Shown here: piece by piece, positions 1 through 7,586 of the stretch | Layout: the number at the start of each line of letters is the position of its first letter | How positions within the stretch are numbered: position 1 is the stretch's first letter | Source: Natronosporangium hydrolyticum | GTDB taxonomy: Bacteria; Actinomycetota; Actinomycetes; Mycobacteriales; Micromonosporaceae | Direction of reading: 5' to 3' | Assembly: GCF_016925615.1 (NCBI RefSeq) | Contig: NZ_CP070499.1 | Span: 1,984,001 to 2,048,000, forward strand | Length of the DNA: 64,000 nucleotides | Made by a program: the position numbers and the translations under genes | The notes under the pieces: model-generated | Database searches by the model: none | What the model saw: only the letters and a program-made list of their open reading frames with translations | What the model was told of the DNA's origin: nothing

Positions 1-1400
1 TCACCGCCTCCGGCGAGTACGTGTCGATGGCGTTTACGTGCGAGATCGGCCGGGCGGCCGGGGATGACTACCACGCGGCGATCCAGGGGGTGGTGCAGGA
101 GATCCGCAGTCGGGCGGAGGTAGCACTACCTCCCGAGCTCCGACCGCCGCCGTGGCCGCAGGACGGTGAGAATCTCCTCAAGGAGGCGCTCGCGGCGTGG
201 GCGCGGGCGTGCCCGCGGCCGCTGGTGCTGTTCTTCGACGAGATCGACGCGCTGCGGGGCCAGAGCCTGATCAGCGTGCTGAGCCAGTTGCGAGCTGGCT
301 ATAACGAGCGGCCGGCCGATTTTCCCGCCTCGGTGGTGCTGTGCGGGCTGCGCGACGTTCGGGACTACAAGGCGGCGGCTGGGGGCGACCCGCGCCGGCT
401 GGGCACCGCCAGCCCATTCAATATCAAGCTGAAGAGCCTACGGGTCGGGGACTTCACCGCCGCCGAGGTGGCCGAGCTGTACGGGCAGCACACCGCCGAC
501 ACCGGGCAGGAGTTCACAGCGGATGCGGTGGCCCGGGCGTTTGAACTTACCGGCGGACAGCCGTGGCTGGTCAACGCCCTCGCCAAGGAGATCGTCGAAG
601 AGATCAGTGTGCCCACAGCGGAGCCGATCACGGTGGAGCATGTGGAGGCTGCCAAGGAGCGGCTGATCCTGGCCCGCGCCACCCACCTGGACTCGCTCGC
701 CGCGCGCCTGGCCGAACCGCGGGTCCGTCGGGTCATCGAGCCGGTGCTGGCCGGGACCCTCGCTCAGTTGGAGCCATACGACGATGACACCCGCTACGTG
801 CGCGATCTGGGGCTGGTGGCGTCGAGCCCGCCGGTCCGGATCGCCAACCCGATCTATCACGAGGTGATCGTGCGGGTCCTGGGCAGCGCCGTGGAGGAGA
901 ACGTGCTGGCCGATCCGCGCAGCTTCGTGCTGCCCGACGGCCGCTTCGACATCGACCTGCTGCTCCGGGAGTTCGCGGCGTTCTGGCGGGAAAATGGTGA
1001 GCTGCTCACCGCCGGGATGATCTACCACGAGGTGGCCCCGCAGTTGGTGCTCATGGGCTACCTGCAGCGGGTGGTCAACGGTGGTGGCACCGTAACCCGG
1101 GAGTACGGGCTTGGTCGGGGTCGGATCGACCTGCTCATTGAGTGGCCGTACCGGACTGCGGATGGCAAGCGGAGCTGGCAGCGGGAGGCGATCGAGTTGA
1201 AGGTCTGGCGTACCGGTGAGCCGGATCCGCTCGACCGGGGCCTGGCGCAGCTCGATGGCTATCTGGACCGGCTCGGCCTCGACCACGGTGTGCTGGTGGT
1301 CTTCGACCGGCGCGCCGAGGCCGCGCCGATCACCGACCGGACCGGCTTCGCCGAGCACCACAGTCCGGCGGGGCGGCCGGTCACCCTGCTACGAGGGTGA
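1..1400 (+). CDS. AAA-family ATPase with C-terminal PD-(D/E)XK nuclease-like domain (5' truncated)
   Basis: The reading frame is open to the first base of the window, so the N-terminus with the Walker A loop lies outside. The visible part begins inside the ATPase fold. A Walker B segment (LVLFFDEIDAL) appears near residue 75, followed by a sensor-like stretch (VVLCGLRD) and a helical region with TGGQPWLVNALA, typical of the AAA-like family found in predicted ATPases of this kind. The C-terminus has the PD-(D/E)XK pattern: D370 in GRIDLLIEW, then E392 and K394 in IELKVW. The family is common in bacteria and its role is not settled; a DNA-related or defence role is possible but unproven. hisF starts 44 bp downstream on its own promoter, so the two are probably independent. 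Confidence 0.8.
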   Translation, partial: TASGEYVSMAFTCEIGRAAGDDYHAAIQGVVQEIRSRAEVALPPELRPPPWPQDGENLLKEALAAWARACPRPLVLFFDEIDALRGQSLISVLSQLRAGYNERPADFPASVVLCGLRDVRDYKAAAGGDPRRLGTASPFNIKLKSLRVGDFTAAEVAELYGQHTADTGQEFTADAVARAFELTGGQPWLVNALAKEIVEEISVPTAEPITVEHVEAAKERLILARATHLDSLAARLAEPRVRRVIEPVLAGTLAQLEPYDDDTRYVRDLGLVASSPPVRIANPIYHEVIVRVLGSAVEENVLADPRSFVLPDGRFDIDLLLREFAAFWRENGELLTAGMIYHEVAPQLVLMGYLQRVVNGGGTVTREYGLGRGRIDLLIEWPYRTADGKRSWQREAIELKVWRTGEPDPLDRGLAQLDGYLDRLGLDHGVLVVFDRRAEAAPITDRTGFAEHHSPAGRPVTLLRG

Positions 1401-1432
1401 GCGTGCCCGGGCGGCCGGGGCCCGCCGACCGC

Positions 1433-1438
1433 TAGGCT
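1433..1438 (+). promoter_or_regulatory. -10-like hexamer placing the hisF transcript start at its ATG
   Basis: TAGGCT ends six bases before the hisF ATG. This spacing would put the transcript 5' end on the start codon, giving a leaderless mRNA. There is no Shine-Dalgarno sequence at a normal distance. Inferred from sequence only. Confidence 0.45.
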
Positions 1439-1444
1439 CAAGGC

Positions 1445-2206
1445 ATGAGCGTGGCGGTGCGGGTGATCCCCTGTCTGGATGTGGACGCCGGTCGGGTGGT
1501 CAAGGGAGTCCGGTTCCAGGATCTGCGGGACGCCGGCGACCCGGTCGAGCTGGCGGCGGCCTACGACGCGGCCGGCGCCGACGAGTTGACCTTCCTCGAC
1601 GTCACCGCCTCGTCGGACGACCGGGACACCATGTTCGACGTGGTCCGGCGCACCGCCGAATCGGTGTTCATCCCGCTGACTGTGGGCGGCGGCGTAAGGA
1701 ACGCCGATGATGTGGACCGGCTGCTGCGGGCCGGTGCCGACAAGGTGGGCGTCAACACCGCGGCGGTGGCGCGACCGGAGGTGATCGCCGAGATCGCCGA
1801 GCGGTTCGGCCGGCAGGTGCTGGTGTTGTCGCTGGATGTGCGGCGCGCGGCCGGTACGCCCAGTGGGTTCGAGGTGACCACCCACGGCGGTCGCCGTGGC
1901 ACCGGCATCGACGCGGTCGAGTGGGCGCGCCGCGGCGCCGAGTTGGGCGCCGGCGAGATCCTGCTGAACTCGATGGACGCCGACGGCACCAAGGACGGCT
2001 TCGACCTACCGCTGATCGAGGCGGTGCGGCGGGCGGTGGAGATCCCGGTGATCGCCTCTGGCGGCGCCGGTTCGGTCGCGGACTTTCCCCCGGCGGTGTC
2101 GGCCGGCGCCGACGCGGTGCTCGCGGCCAGCGTCTTCCACTTCGGTGAGTTGACCATCGGGGCGGTGAAGGAGTCGCTGCACGCCGCCGGCCACCCGGTC
2201 CGTTAG
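1445..2206 (+). CDS. hisF: Imidazole glycerol phosphate synthase cyclase subunit HisF
   Basis: HisF converts PRFAR plus ammonia, supplied by the glutaminase HisH, to imidazole glycerol phosphate and AICAR in histidine synthesis. The 253-residue protein is of normal length for this (beta/alpha)8 barrel. Both catalytic aspartates are visible: D12 in VIPCLDV and D131 in VLSLDVRR. The phosphate-binding loops TVGGGVR and ASGGAGS are intact. hisH and hisA/priA are not in the window; they would usually lie upstream, where an AAA ATPase gene now sits. hisI is about 11 kb downstream. The start is the ATG following a -10-like TAGGCT. Confidence 0.97.
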   Translation: MSVAVRVIPCLDVDAGRVVKGVRFQDLRDAGDPVELAAAYDAAGADELTFLDVTASSDDRDTMFDVVRRTAESVFIPLTVGGGVRNADDVDRLLRAGADKVGVNTAAVARPEVIAEIAERFGRQVLVLSLDVRRAAGTPSGFEVTTHGGRRGTGIDAVEWARRGAELGAGEILLNSMDADGTKDGFDLPLIEAVRRAVEIPVIASGGAGSVADFPPAVSAGADAVLAASVFHFGELTIGAVKESLHAAGHPVR

Positions 2207-2282
2207 CGTGCGGGAGGGCTATCCGGGCATTGCGGACGATGTCTGGAAGATTCTCAACGATGTGCTCAGTCAGACCCTGTAA
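2207..2282 (+). pseudogene. Remnant of the C-terminus of a paralogue of the downstream membrane protein
   Basis: Read in frame to the TAA at 2280-2282, this stretch ends DDVWKILNDVLSQTL. The intact gene that follows (2355-3638) ends DDVIKILNDIISQTA at its own stop. The match includes the termination position, so this is almost certainly the last 24 codons of a tandem duplicate whose body was deleted. There is no start codon or ribosome site of its own. Confidence 0.7.
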
Positions 2283-2354
2283 TCGGCTGGTAGCAGGGCG
2301 CGAAACCGGCTCGCGCTCCCGCGCGGGGTGACAGCGCCGGTTAAGGTGACGGCC

Positions 2355-3638
2355 ATGACCGATCCGCTGCAACAGCTGAGTTCCCAATTCGCCGGGCTGT
2401 GGGTACGTCGCGAGAGCGCGTACGGGCAGGTCTTCGTCGGCCGGGACTCGCTGGGGGTCGAGGTGACCATTGCGGTGCTGAGCGCGACCGCGGCCGCCGA
2501 TCCCACATTGCGGAACGCGTTCGCCGAGTCGGTGTGGCAGCGCAGCGTCGGGTCCGAGTCCAGCCGGGCGATCGTGTACGCGGCGGACCTGCACGCGCCG
2601 CTGCCGTGGGCAGCGGTGCGGGTTGCGGGGGCCGAACCCGGTGCCGAACAGCTACTCGACGACCTGCCTGGGGTCGCGCCGACCTCCCCGTTGGGCTATC
2701 CCGTGCTGCAGCAGCCGGGTCCGGACTCGGCGCCGCCGGCCCCGAGCTCGGGGGCGCCGTCGACTCCCGGCTTCGGCGCGGGTCCGGGCTTCGCTCCGGC
2801 GCCGGCCTTCAGCTCGTCGTCGCCGACCTCCGGCACGACCCCTACCCCGACCTTCAGCTCGCCGCCCACCGCCAGCGGCCAGCAGTGGCCGTCACCGGCA
2901 CCGCCCTCGACCGGCGGGCGTGGGGGTGGGGCGCTGCCGTGGCTGCTGGGCCTGGGCGGCGCGGCGATGGTCGTGGTGTTGGTGGTGGTCGGTTCGGTGA
3001 TCGGGCTGCGGCTGCTGGACCGGGATTCGGGGGAGCAGCCGCGGGAGCCGGTCGCCGGGCCGACCTTCGCCCCCACCGTCACCCCGGATCCGGATCCTGC
3101 CCCGACCGAGACCAGCGGCGGCGACGAGCTCGAGCTGCGTCCGGTGGAGCAGCTGGATCTGTTCGGTCCGCAGAACTTCGGCCGCGCCGACGAGACCTAC
3201 ACGATGCAGCTCAACGGCTTTCCGTTCGCGTTCCGCACGCCGATTGATTGGGACTGCTTTGGCGGCACGTTCGAGCCCCGGCCGGACGATCCGGCGTGGT
3301 CATGCCGCGGAGACGCCGGCGCGGGGCAGCGGGTGGACGTGTTGCTGTTGGAGTGCGAGCGAGGCTGCGACTCCGAGGAGCGGGCGGAGCTGCTGGATGT
3401 CTGGCTGGATCAGCCGGAGGCGGCGGTCAGCCCGCCCGGCTGGCCGAACATCATCTACGTGGAGCAGGACAGTAACTCCCGCGACAACTACGACATCGAT
3501 TTGAGTCATTTTATCGCCGACCCGGCGGGTGGTGGTTCGGAGCTTGAGTGGATGGTGGGGGTCTATGTCGAGTCGCCGCACGACACCGTGGACGACGTGA
3601 TCAAGATCCTCAACGACATCATCAGCCAGACCGCGTAA
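2355..3638 (+). CDS. Single-pass membrane protein with proline-rich cytoplasmic linker and extracytoplasmic domain
   Basis: No named family is recognised. Residues 1-100 resemble a cut-down protein-kinase N-lobe: YGQVFVGRD followed by TIAVLSATAAADPTLRNAF is reminiscent of the glycine-rich loop and following strand of actinobacterial Ser/Thr kinases, but no catalytic loop exists. A Pro/Ser/Thr-rich linker (about residues 115-190) leads to one transmembrane helix (about 195-222). The remaining 200 residues would be outside the cell and hold four cysteines (DCFGG, WSCRGD, LECERGCD) that could form two disulfides. The chosen ATG lies seven bases after a -10-like TAAGGT; a GTG nine codons upstream is the alternative. 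A scrap of a second copy precedes the gene. Confidence 0.75.
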   Translation: MTDPLQQLSSQFAGLWVRRESAYGQVFVGRDSLGVEVTIAVLSATAAADPTLRNAFAESVWQRSVGSESSRAIVYAADLHAPLPWAAVRVAGAEPGAEQLLDDLPGVAPTSPLGYPVLQQPGPDSAPPAPSSGAPSTPGFGAGPGFAPAPAFSSSSPTSGTTPTPTFSSPPTASGQQWPSPAPPSTGGRGGGALPWLLGLGGAAMVVVLVVVGSVIGLRLLDRDSGEQPREPVAGPTFAPTVTPDPDPAPTETSGGDELELRPVEQLDLFGPQNFGRADETYTMQLNGFPFAFRTPIDWDCFGGTFEPRPDDPAWSCRGDAGAGQRVDVLLLECERGCDSEERAELLDVWLDQPEAAVSPPGWPNIIYVEQDSNSRDNYDIDLSHFIADPAGGGSELEWMVGVYVESPHDTVDDVIKILNDIISQTA

Positions 3639-3652
3639 CGCCGCCCCCGTAC

Positions 3653-3713
3653 GTTGATCATGGGGTTAGGGGTCTGATTTGGCCCTGACCATGTACCTAA
3701 CCCCATGATCAAC
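3653..3713. repeat. Intergenic inverted repeat, TGATCATGG family, copy A
   Basis: Perfect 18-base arms (GTTGATCATGGGGTTAGG at 3653-3670 and its complement at 3696-3713) surround a 25-base loop. It lies between the convergent 3' ends of the membrane protein and the acyl-CoA ligase and could fold as a bidirectional terminator. The arms share their core with copies at 13605 and 32114. Confidence 0.85.
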
Positions 3714-3720
3714 TCGCACT

Positions 3721-5544
3721 TCAGAGTTGGGCGACGGCGTCTTCGTAGAGCTTGTCGATGGTGTCGGAGAAGTTCTCCTCGACGCCTCTCCGCTTGATCT
3801 TCATCGAGGGGGTGACCTCCCCGTCCTCGATGCTCAGATCCCGCGGCAGCACCGCGAACTTCTTGATCGTCTCCCACCGGTTGAGCTTGCCGTTCAGCTC
3901 CTCGACGTAGCCGCCGACCAGCTCGTGCACCTGCTTGGAGGTGACGATCTCCTCGTACGGCTTGCCCTCGAGCGGGCCGCCCTTGGCCCAGTCGCTGATC
4001 GCGTCCGGGTCGAGCGTGACCAGCATGGTGCAGAAGTTGCGGGTGTGGGCGATCACCACCGCCTGCGAGGTGTACGGGCAGATCGCCTTGAACCGGCCCT
4101 CGATGGTGCTGGGCGAGATGTACTTGCCGCCGGAGGTCTTGACCAGGTCCTTCTTCCGGTCGGTGATCTTCAGATAGCCCTCGCGGTCCAGTTCGCCGAT
4201 GTCGCCGGTGCGGAAGAACCCGTCCTCGGTGAACGACTCCTGGGTGGCCTCCGGCAGGTTGCGGTAGCCCCGCATCACCGGCGCGCCGCGCAGCAGGATC
4301 TCGCCGTCCTCGTCGAGCTTCACCTCCAGGTCGCCGAGCGCCTGACCGACCGTACCGATCTTGACCTTGCCGGGCCGGTTGACGAAGTTGGCGGCGCTGC
4401 TCTCAGTCAGCCCGTAACCCTCGCAGATCGGCAGGCTGGCACCGGCGAAGAACTCGGCGATTTCTCGGGACAGCGGCGCGGCGCCGGAGACCAGCACCCG
4501 GATCCGCCCACCCAGCCGCTGCTGCATCTTGCTGAAGACCAGCTTGTTGGCGATCGCGTACTGGATCCCCAGCAACCCGCCGACGGACTGGCCGGCCTGC
4601 TCCTTGGCGACCTTCTGCCGGCCCACCGAGGTGGCCCAGGAGAAGATCTTGGCCTTGGCCCCGCCGGCGCTCTGGGCGGTGGTGACCACCCGGTTGTAGA
4701 CCTTCTCGTAGATCCGGGGGGCGCCGCACATCAGCGTCGGCCGGACCAGCCCGAGGTTGTCCACCAGCTTGTCGACCCGGCCGTCGACGTAGGTAGGCAG
4801 GCCGACGTGGATCATTCCGCAGATCAGCGTCTTGCCGAAGGAGTGGGAGAGCGGCAACCACAGGAAATGCAGGTCGTCGGGGCGCAGGATCTCCAGGTCG
4901 CCCTGGGCGACCCCCTCCCAGCACCAGCCGCGGTGCAACAGCTCGACACCCTTGGGTTTGCCGGTCGTGCCGGAGGTGTAGATCAGGGTGGCGAGGTGCT
5001 CGGGCGCCACGGTCTCGACGATCTTGGAGATCATCTCCGGGTCCTCGGCGAGGGCCCGGCCCCCGCGCTGCTCCAGCTCGGCCAGCGTGAGTTGGGCGGG
5101 GGTGGCGGCCGGGTCCGCTTCGCCTTCGATCAGCACGACGTGGGTGACCTCCGGGAGGTCCGCGCCGGCTAGCTTCGCCACCTGGTCGTGGTCCTCGGCG
5201 ACGACCACCTTGGAGCCGGAGTCGCGCACGATGTAGGTGGCGTCCTCAGCCTCGGTCGTCGGGTAGACCGTGGTGGTCGCGCCGCCGGCGCACATGATGC
5301 CGAGGTCGGCGAGCACCCACTCAAGGCGGGTGTTCGCAGCGATCGCCACCCGGTCCTCGGCGTTGATGCCGAGGCCGCGGAGTCCGGCGGCGATGGCCTT
5401 GGCTCGTTCCCCTACCTGCGCCCAGGTCAGCCAGACCTGGCCGCTGTCGTCCGGGGTGGGAGCCCCGAAGGCGCGAGCGTCAGGTGTGGCTTCGACGCGC
5501 TTGAAGAACATGTCGGGAATCGAGCGGTATGGGATGTTAGTCAT
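3721..5544 (-). CDS. Long-chain fatty acid--CoA ligase (FadD15-like, AMP-binding)
   Basis: Activates fatty acids to acyl-CoA through an acyl-adenylate. The P-loop-like AMP-binding motif (LIYTSGTTGKPKGVEL), the second adenylation motif (GYGLTESSA) and the RTGDIGELDREGYLKITDRKKD hinge with its downstream KTSGGKYISPSTIE lysine segment are all present, in the expected order. At 607 residues it is of normal size. The start is the ATG at 5544, preceded by GGAGG; an in-frame upstream extension to 5691 has no family-like sequence. It is divergent from an ABC exporter across a 220-bp AT-rich spacer with several palindromes. Confidence 0.93.
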   Translation of the reverse strand: MTNIPYRSIPDMFFKRVEATPDARAFGAPTPDDSGQVWLTWAQVGERAKAIAAGLRGLGINAEDRVAIAANTRLEWVLADLGIMCAGGATTTVYPTTEAEDATYIVRDSGSKVVVAEDHDQVAKLAGADLPEVTHVVLIEGEADPAATPAQLTLAELEQRGGRALAEDPEMISKIVETVAPEHLATLIYTSGTTGKPKGVELLHRGWCWEGVAQGDLEILRPDDLHFLWLPLSHSFGKTLICGMIHVGLPTYVDGRVDKLVDNLGLVRPTLMCGAPRIYEKVYNRVVTTAQSAGGAKAKIFSWATSVGRQKVAKEQAGQSVGGLLGIQYAIANKLVFSKMQQRLGGRIRVLVSGAAPLSREIAEFFAGASLPICEGYGLTESSAANFVNRPGKVKIGTVGQALGDLEVKLDEDGEILLRGAPVMRGYRNLPEATQESFTEDGFFRTGDIGELDREGYLKITDRKKDLVKTSGGKYISPSTIEGRFKAICPYTSQAVVIAHTRNFCTMLVTLDPDAISDWAKGGPLEGKPYEEIVTSKQVHELVGGYVEELNGKLNRWETIKKFAVLPRDLSIEDGEVTPSMKIKRRGVEENFSDTIDKLYEDAVAQL

Positions 5545-5683
5545 GGTGGAGCCAGCCTCCGGTAAACGAGTGACCGCCATCACGTCGGATGCGCGTTCCT
5601 GAAGCCTATGGTTCATACCAGAGCCGGGGCAACTGCATCGAACCCCGCACCGCACGGGATTCGTCACGGACTGTTGTGTGATG

Positions 5684-5719
5684 GTTAACACAGCGAATAT
5701 TCGATGGTCAACATATGTT
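5684..5719. promoter_or_regulatory. Cluster of palindromes between fadD-like gene and ABC exporter
   Basis: Within 36 bp lie GTTAAC (5684-5689), CGAATATTCG (5694-5703) and AACATATGTT (5710-5719), in a locally AT-rich spacer in an otherwise GC-rich sequence. The position between divergent genes suggests an operator and promoter zone. No adjacent regulator gene is present to name a protein that binds here. Confidence 0.4.
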
Positions 5720-5768
5720 TCTCCCGGTAAGGATGGGGAAGTAACGCGAACCTTGTGGGTGGGGACGG

Positions 5769-7586
5769 GTGGCCTTGAAGACGAGTCGGGACGTGCTGCT
5801 GCGTGGATTGCGCGTACTCGGCATCGGCATCCGGCGCCAACCCCGCATCTTCGTCGTCGCCCTCGTCGGCAGCTGTGCCTTCGGGCTGCTGATCATCGCG
5901 AACGCGTACGTGATCGGCGCGGTCGTCGGCGAGGTGGCGTTGCCGGCGATCGAGAGCGGCGACCTGCGACTCGGTGCGCTCCTGTTGGCCGCGGCCGCCC
6001 TGATCGGGCTGAGTGTGTTGCGGGTGGTCAGCATCTTCGCCCGCCGGATCGGTGCCGGGTACATGCAGTACCGGCTGCAGGCCAGCCTCCGGCGCCAGGT
6101 GACCCGGCGCTACCTGCGGCTGCCGGTCTCCTGGCACCAGCGGAATGCGACCGGCACCCTGCTCTCCAACGCCAACTCCGATGTCGAGGCGACCTGGTTC
6201 CCGATCGCCCCGATGCCGTTCGCCGTGGGCACGGCGGTGATGTTGGTGACCGCGATCGGGGTTGTCTTCGCCACCGACCCGGCGCTCGGCCTGGTGGCCT
6301 TGACGATCTTCCCGGCGCTACTGACCCTGAACGTCTTCTACTCCCGACGGATGGCCCCCCGGCAGGCGCGGGCCCAACAGCTCCGGGCCGCGGTCAGCGC
6401 GATCGGGCACGAGAGCTTCGACGGCGCGCTGGTGGTCAAGACCATGGGCCGCGAGGCCGAGGAGACCCAGCGCTTCGACGGCAAGGCCAAGGAGCTGCGG
6501 GACGCGCTGATCCGGATCGGCCGGCTCCGCGGCATGTTCGACCCGTTGCTGGAGACGCTGCCGCACCTCGGCACCCTGGCGGTGCTGCTGGTCGGCACCG
6601 CCCGGGTGCGGCAGGGTGCGATCGACGTGACCGAGCTGGTCAGCGTGGCGTACCTGTTCACCGTGATGGCCTTCCCGGTCCGGGCGATCGGCTGGGTGCT
6701 GGCCGAACTCCCGCGCAGCGTCGCCGGCTGGGACCGAGTGCAGCGGGTGCTGAGCGCCACCGGTGAGATGCCCTACGGGCAGCAGCGGGTGGACACCTCG
6801 ACCGCCCCGGCGAGCCTACGCTTCGACCAGGTCGGCTTCGCCCACGCCGACCGACAACCGGTGCTGCGTGACATCTCCTTCGAGGTGCCGGCCGGCCGCA
6901 CCGTGGCCCTGGTCGGCGCTACCGGAGCCGGCAAGTCGACATTGGTCAACCTCGCCTGCCGGTTGGTGGACCCCGGCACCGGCGCCGTCAGCATCGACGG
7001 GGTCGACCTGCGGGAACTCTCAGCCGCATCGCTCGCCCGGACGGTCGCGCTCGTGCCCCAGGTGCCGTTCGGCTTCGACGACTCGGTGCGGGCCAACGTC
7101 AGCCTCGACCGGTCGGGCATCGACGACGCCCAGGTGTGGCAGGCGCTGCGGCTCGCCCAGGCCGACGGCTACGTCGCCGGCCTCGCCGACGGACTGGACA
7201 CGGTGGTGGGGGAGCGTGGCACCAGCCTCTCGGGCGGGCAGCGGCAGCGCCTCACCCTCGCCCGTGCGCTGGCCGGTCAGCCCCGGCTGCTGATCCTCGA
7301 CGACGCCACCAGCGCGGTCGATCCGCGGGTGGAGGCGGCGATCCTGGCCGGCCTGCGCGGCGGCGGCACGTCGATTCTGGTGGTGGCCTACCGGCGGGCG
7401 ACGATCGCGCTCGCCGACGAGGTGGTCTACCTGGAGGGTGGGGTGGTCGCGGCCCGGGGACGCCACGTCGAGCTGCTCGCCGAGGTGCCGGGCTACCGCA
7501 ACCTGGTCACCGCGTATGAGCAGGCGGAGGCCGAGCGGGAACGGCAACAGGCGTTCGACGAGACCACGAGCGAGGTGACGCGATGA
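5769..7586 (+). CDS. ABC exporter half-transporter with degenerate catalytic site (subunit 1)
   Basis: A 605-residue half-transporter: six membrane helices (about residues 20-300) fused to an ATPase domain. Walker A is GATGAGKST (383-391) and the signature LSGGQRQR (487-494) is canonical. The residue after Walker B, normally the catalytic Glu, is Asp (D512 in LLILDDATS), and the H-loop histidine is replaced by Tyr (Y541 in VVAYRRA). These changes mark the non-hydrolysing site of asymmetric heterodimeric exporters. The stop overlaps the start of the partner by four bases (ATGA). The substrate is unknown; lipid or drug export is usual for the family. GTG start. Confidence 0.93.
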   Translation: MALKTSRDVLLRGLRVLGIGIRRQPRIFVVALVGSCAFGLLIIANAYVIGAVVGEVALPAIESGDLRLGALLLAAAALIGLSVLRVVSIFARRIGAGYMQYRLQASLRRQVTRRYLRLPVSWHQRNATGTLLSNANSDVEATWFPIAPMPFAVGTAVMLVTAIGVVFATDPALGLVALTIFPALLTLNVFYSRRMAPRQARAQQLRAAVSAIGHESFDGALVVKTMGREAEETQRFDGKAKELRDALIRIGRLRGMFDPLLETLPHLGTLAVLLVGTARVRQGAIDVTELVSVAYLFTVMAFPVRAIGWVLAELPRSVAGWDRVQRVLSATGEMPYGQQRVDTSTAPASLRFDQVGFAHADRQPVLRDISFEVPAGRTVALVGATGAGKSTLVNLACRLVDPGTGAVSIDGVDLRELSAASLARTVALVPQVPFGFDDSVRANVSLDRSGIDDAQVWQALRLAQADGYVAGLADGLDTVVGERGTSLSGGQRQRLTLARALAGQPRLLILDDATSAVDPRVEAAILAGLRGGGTSILVVAYRRATIALADEVVYLEGGVVAARGRHVELLAEVPGYRNLVTAYEQAEAERERQQAFDETTSEVTR

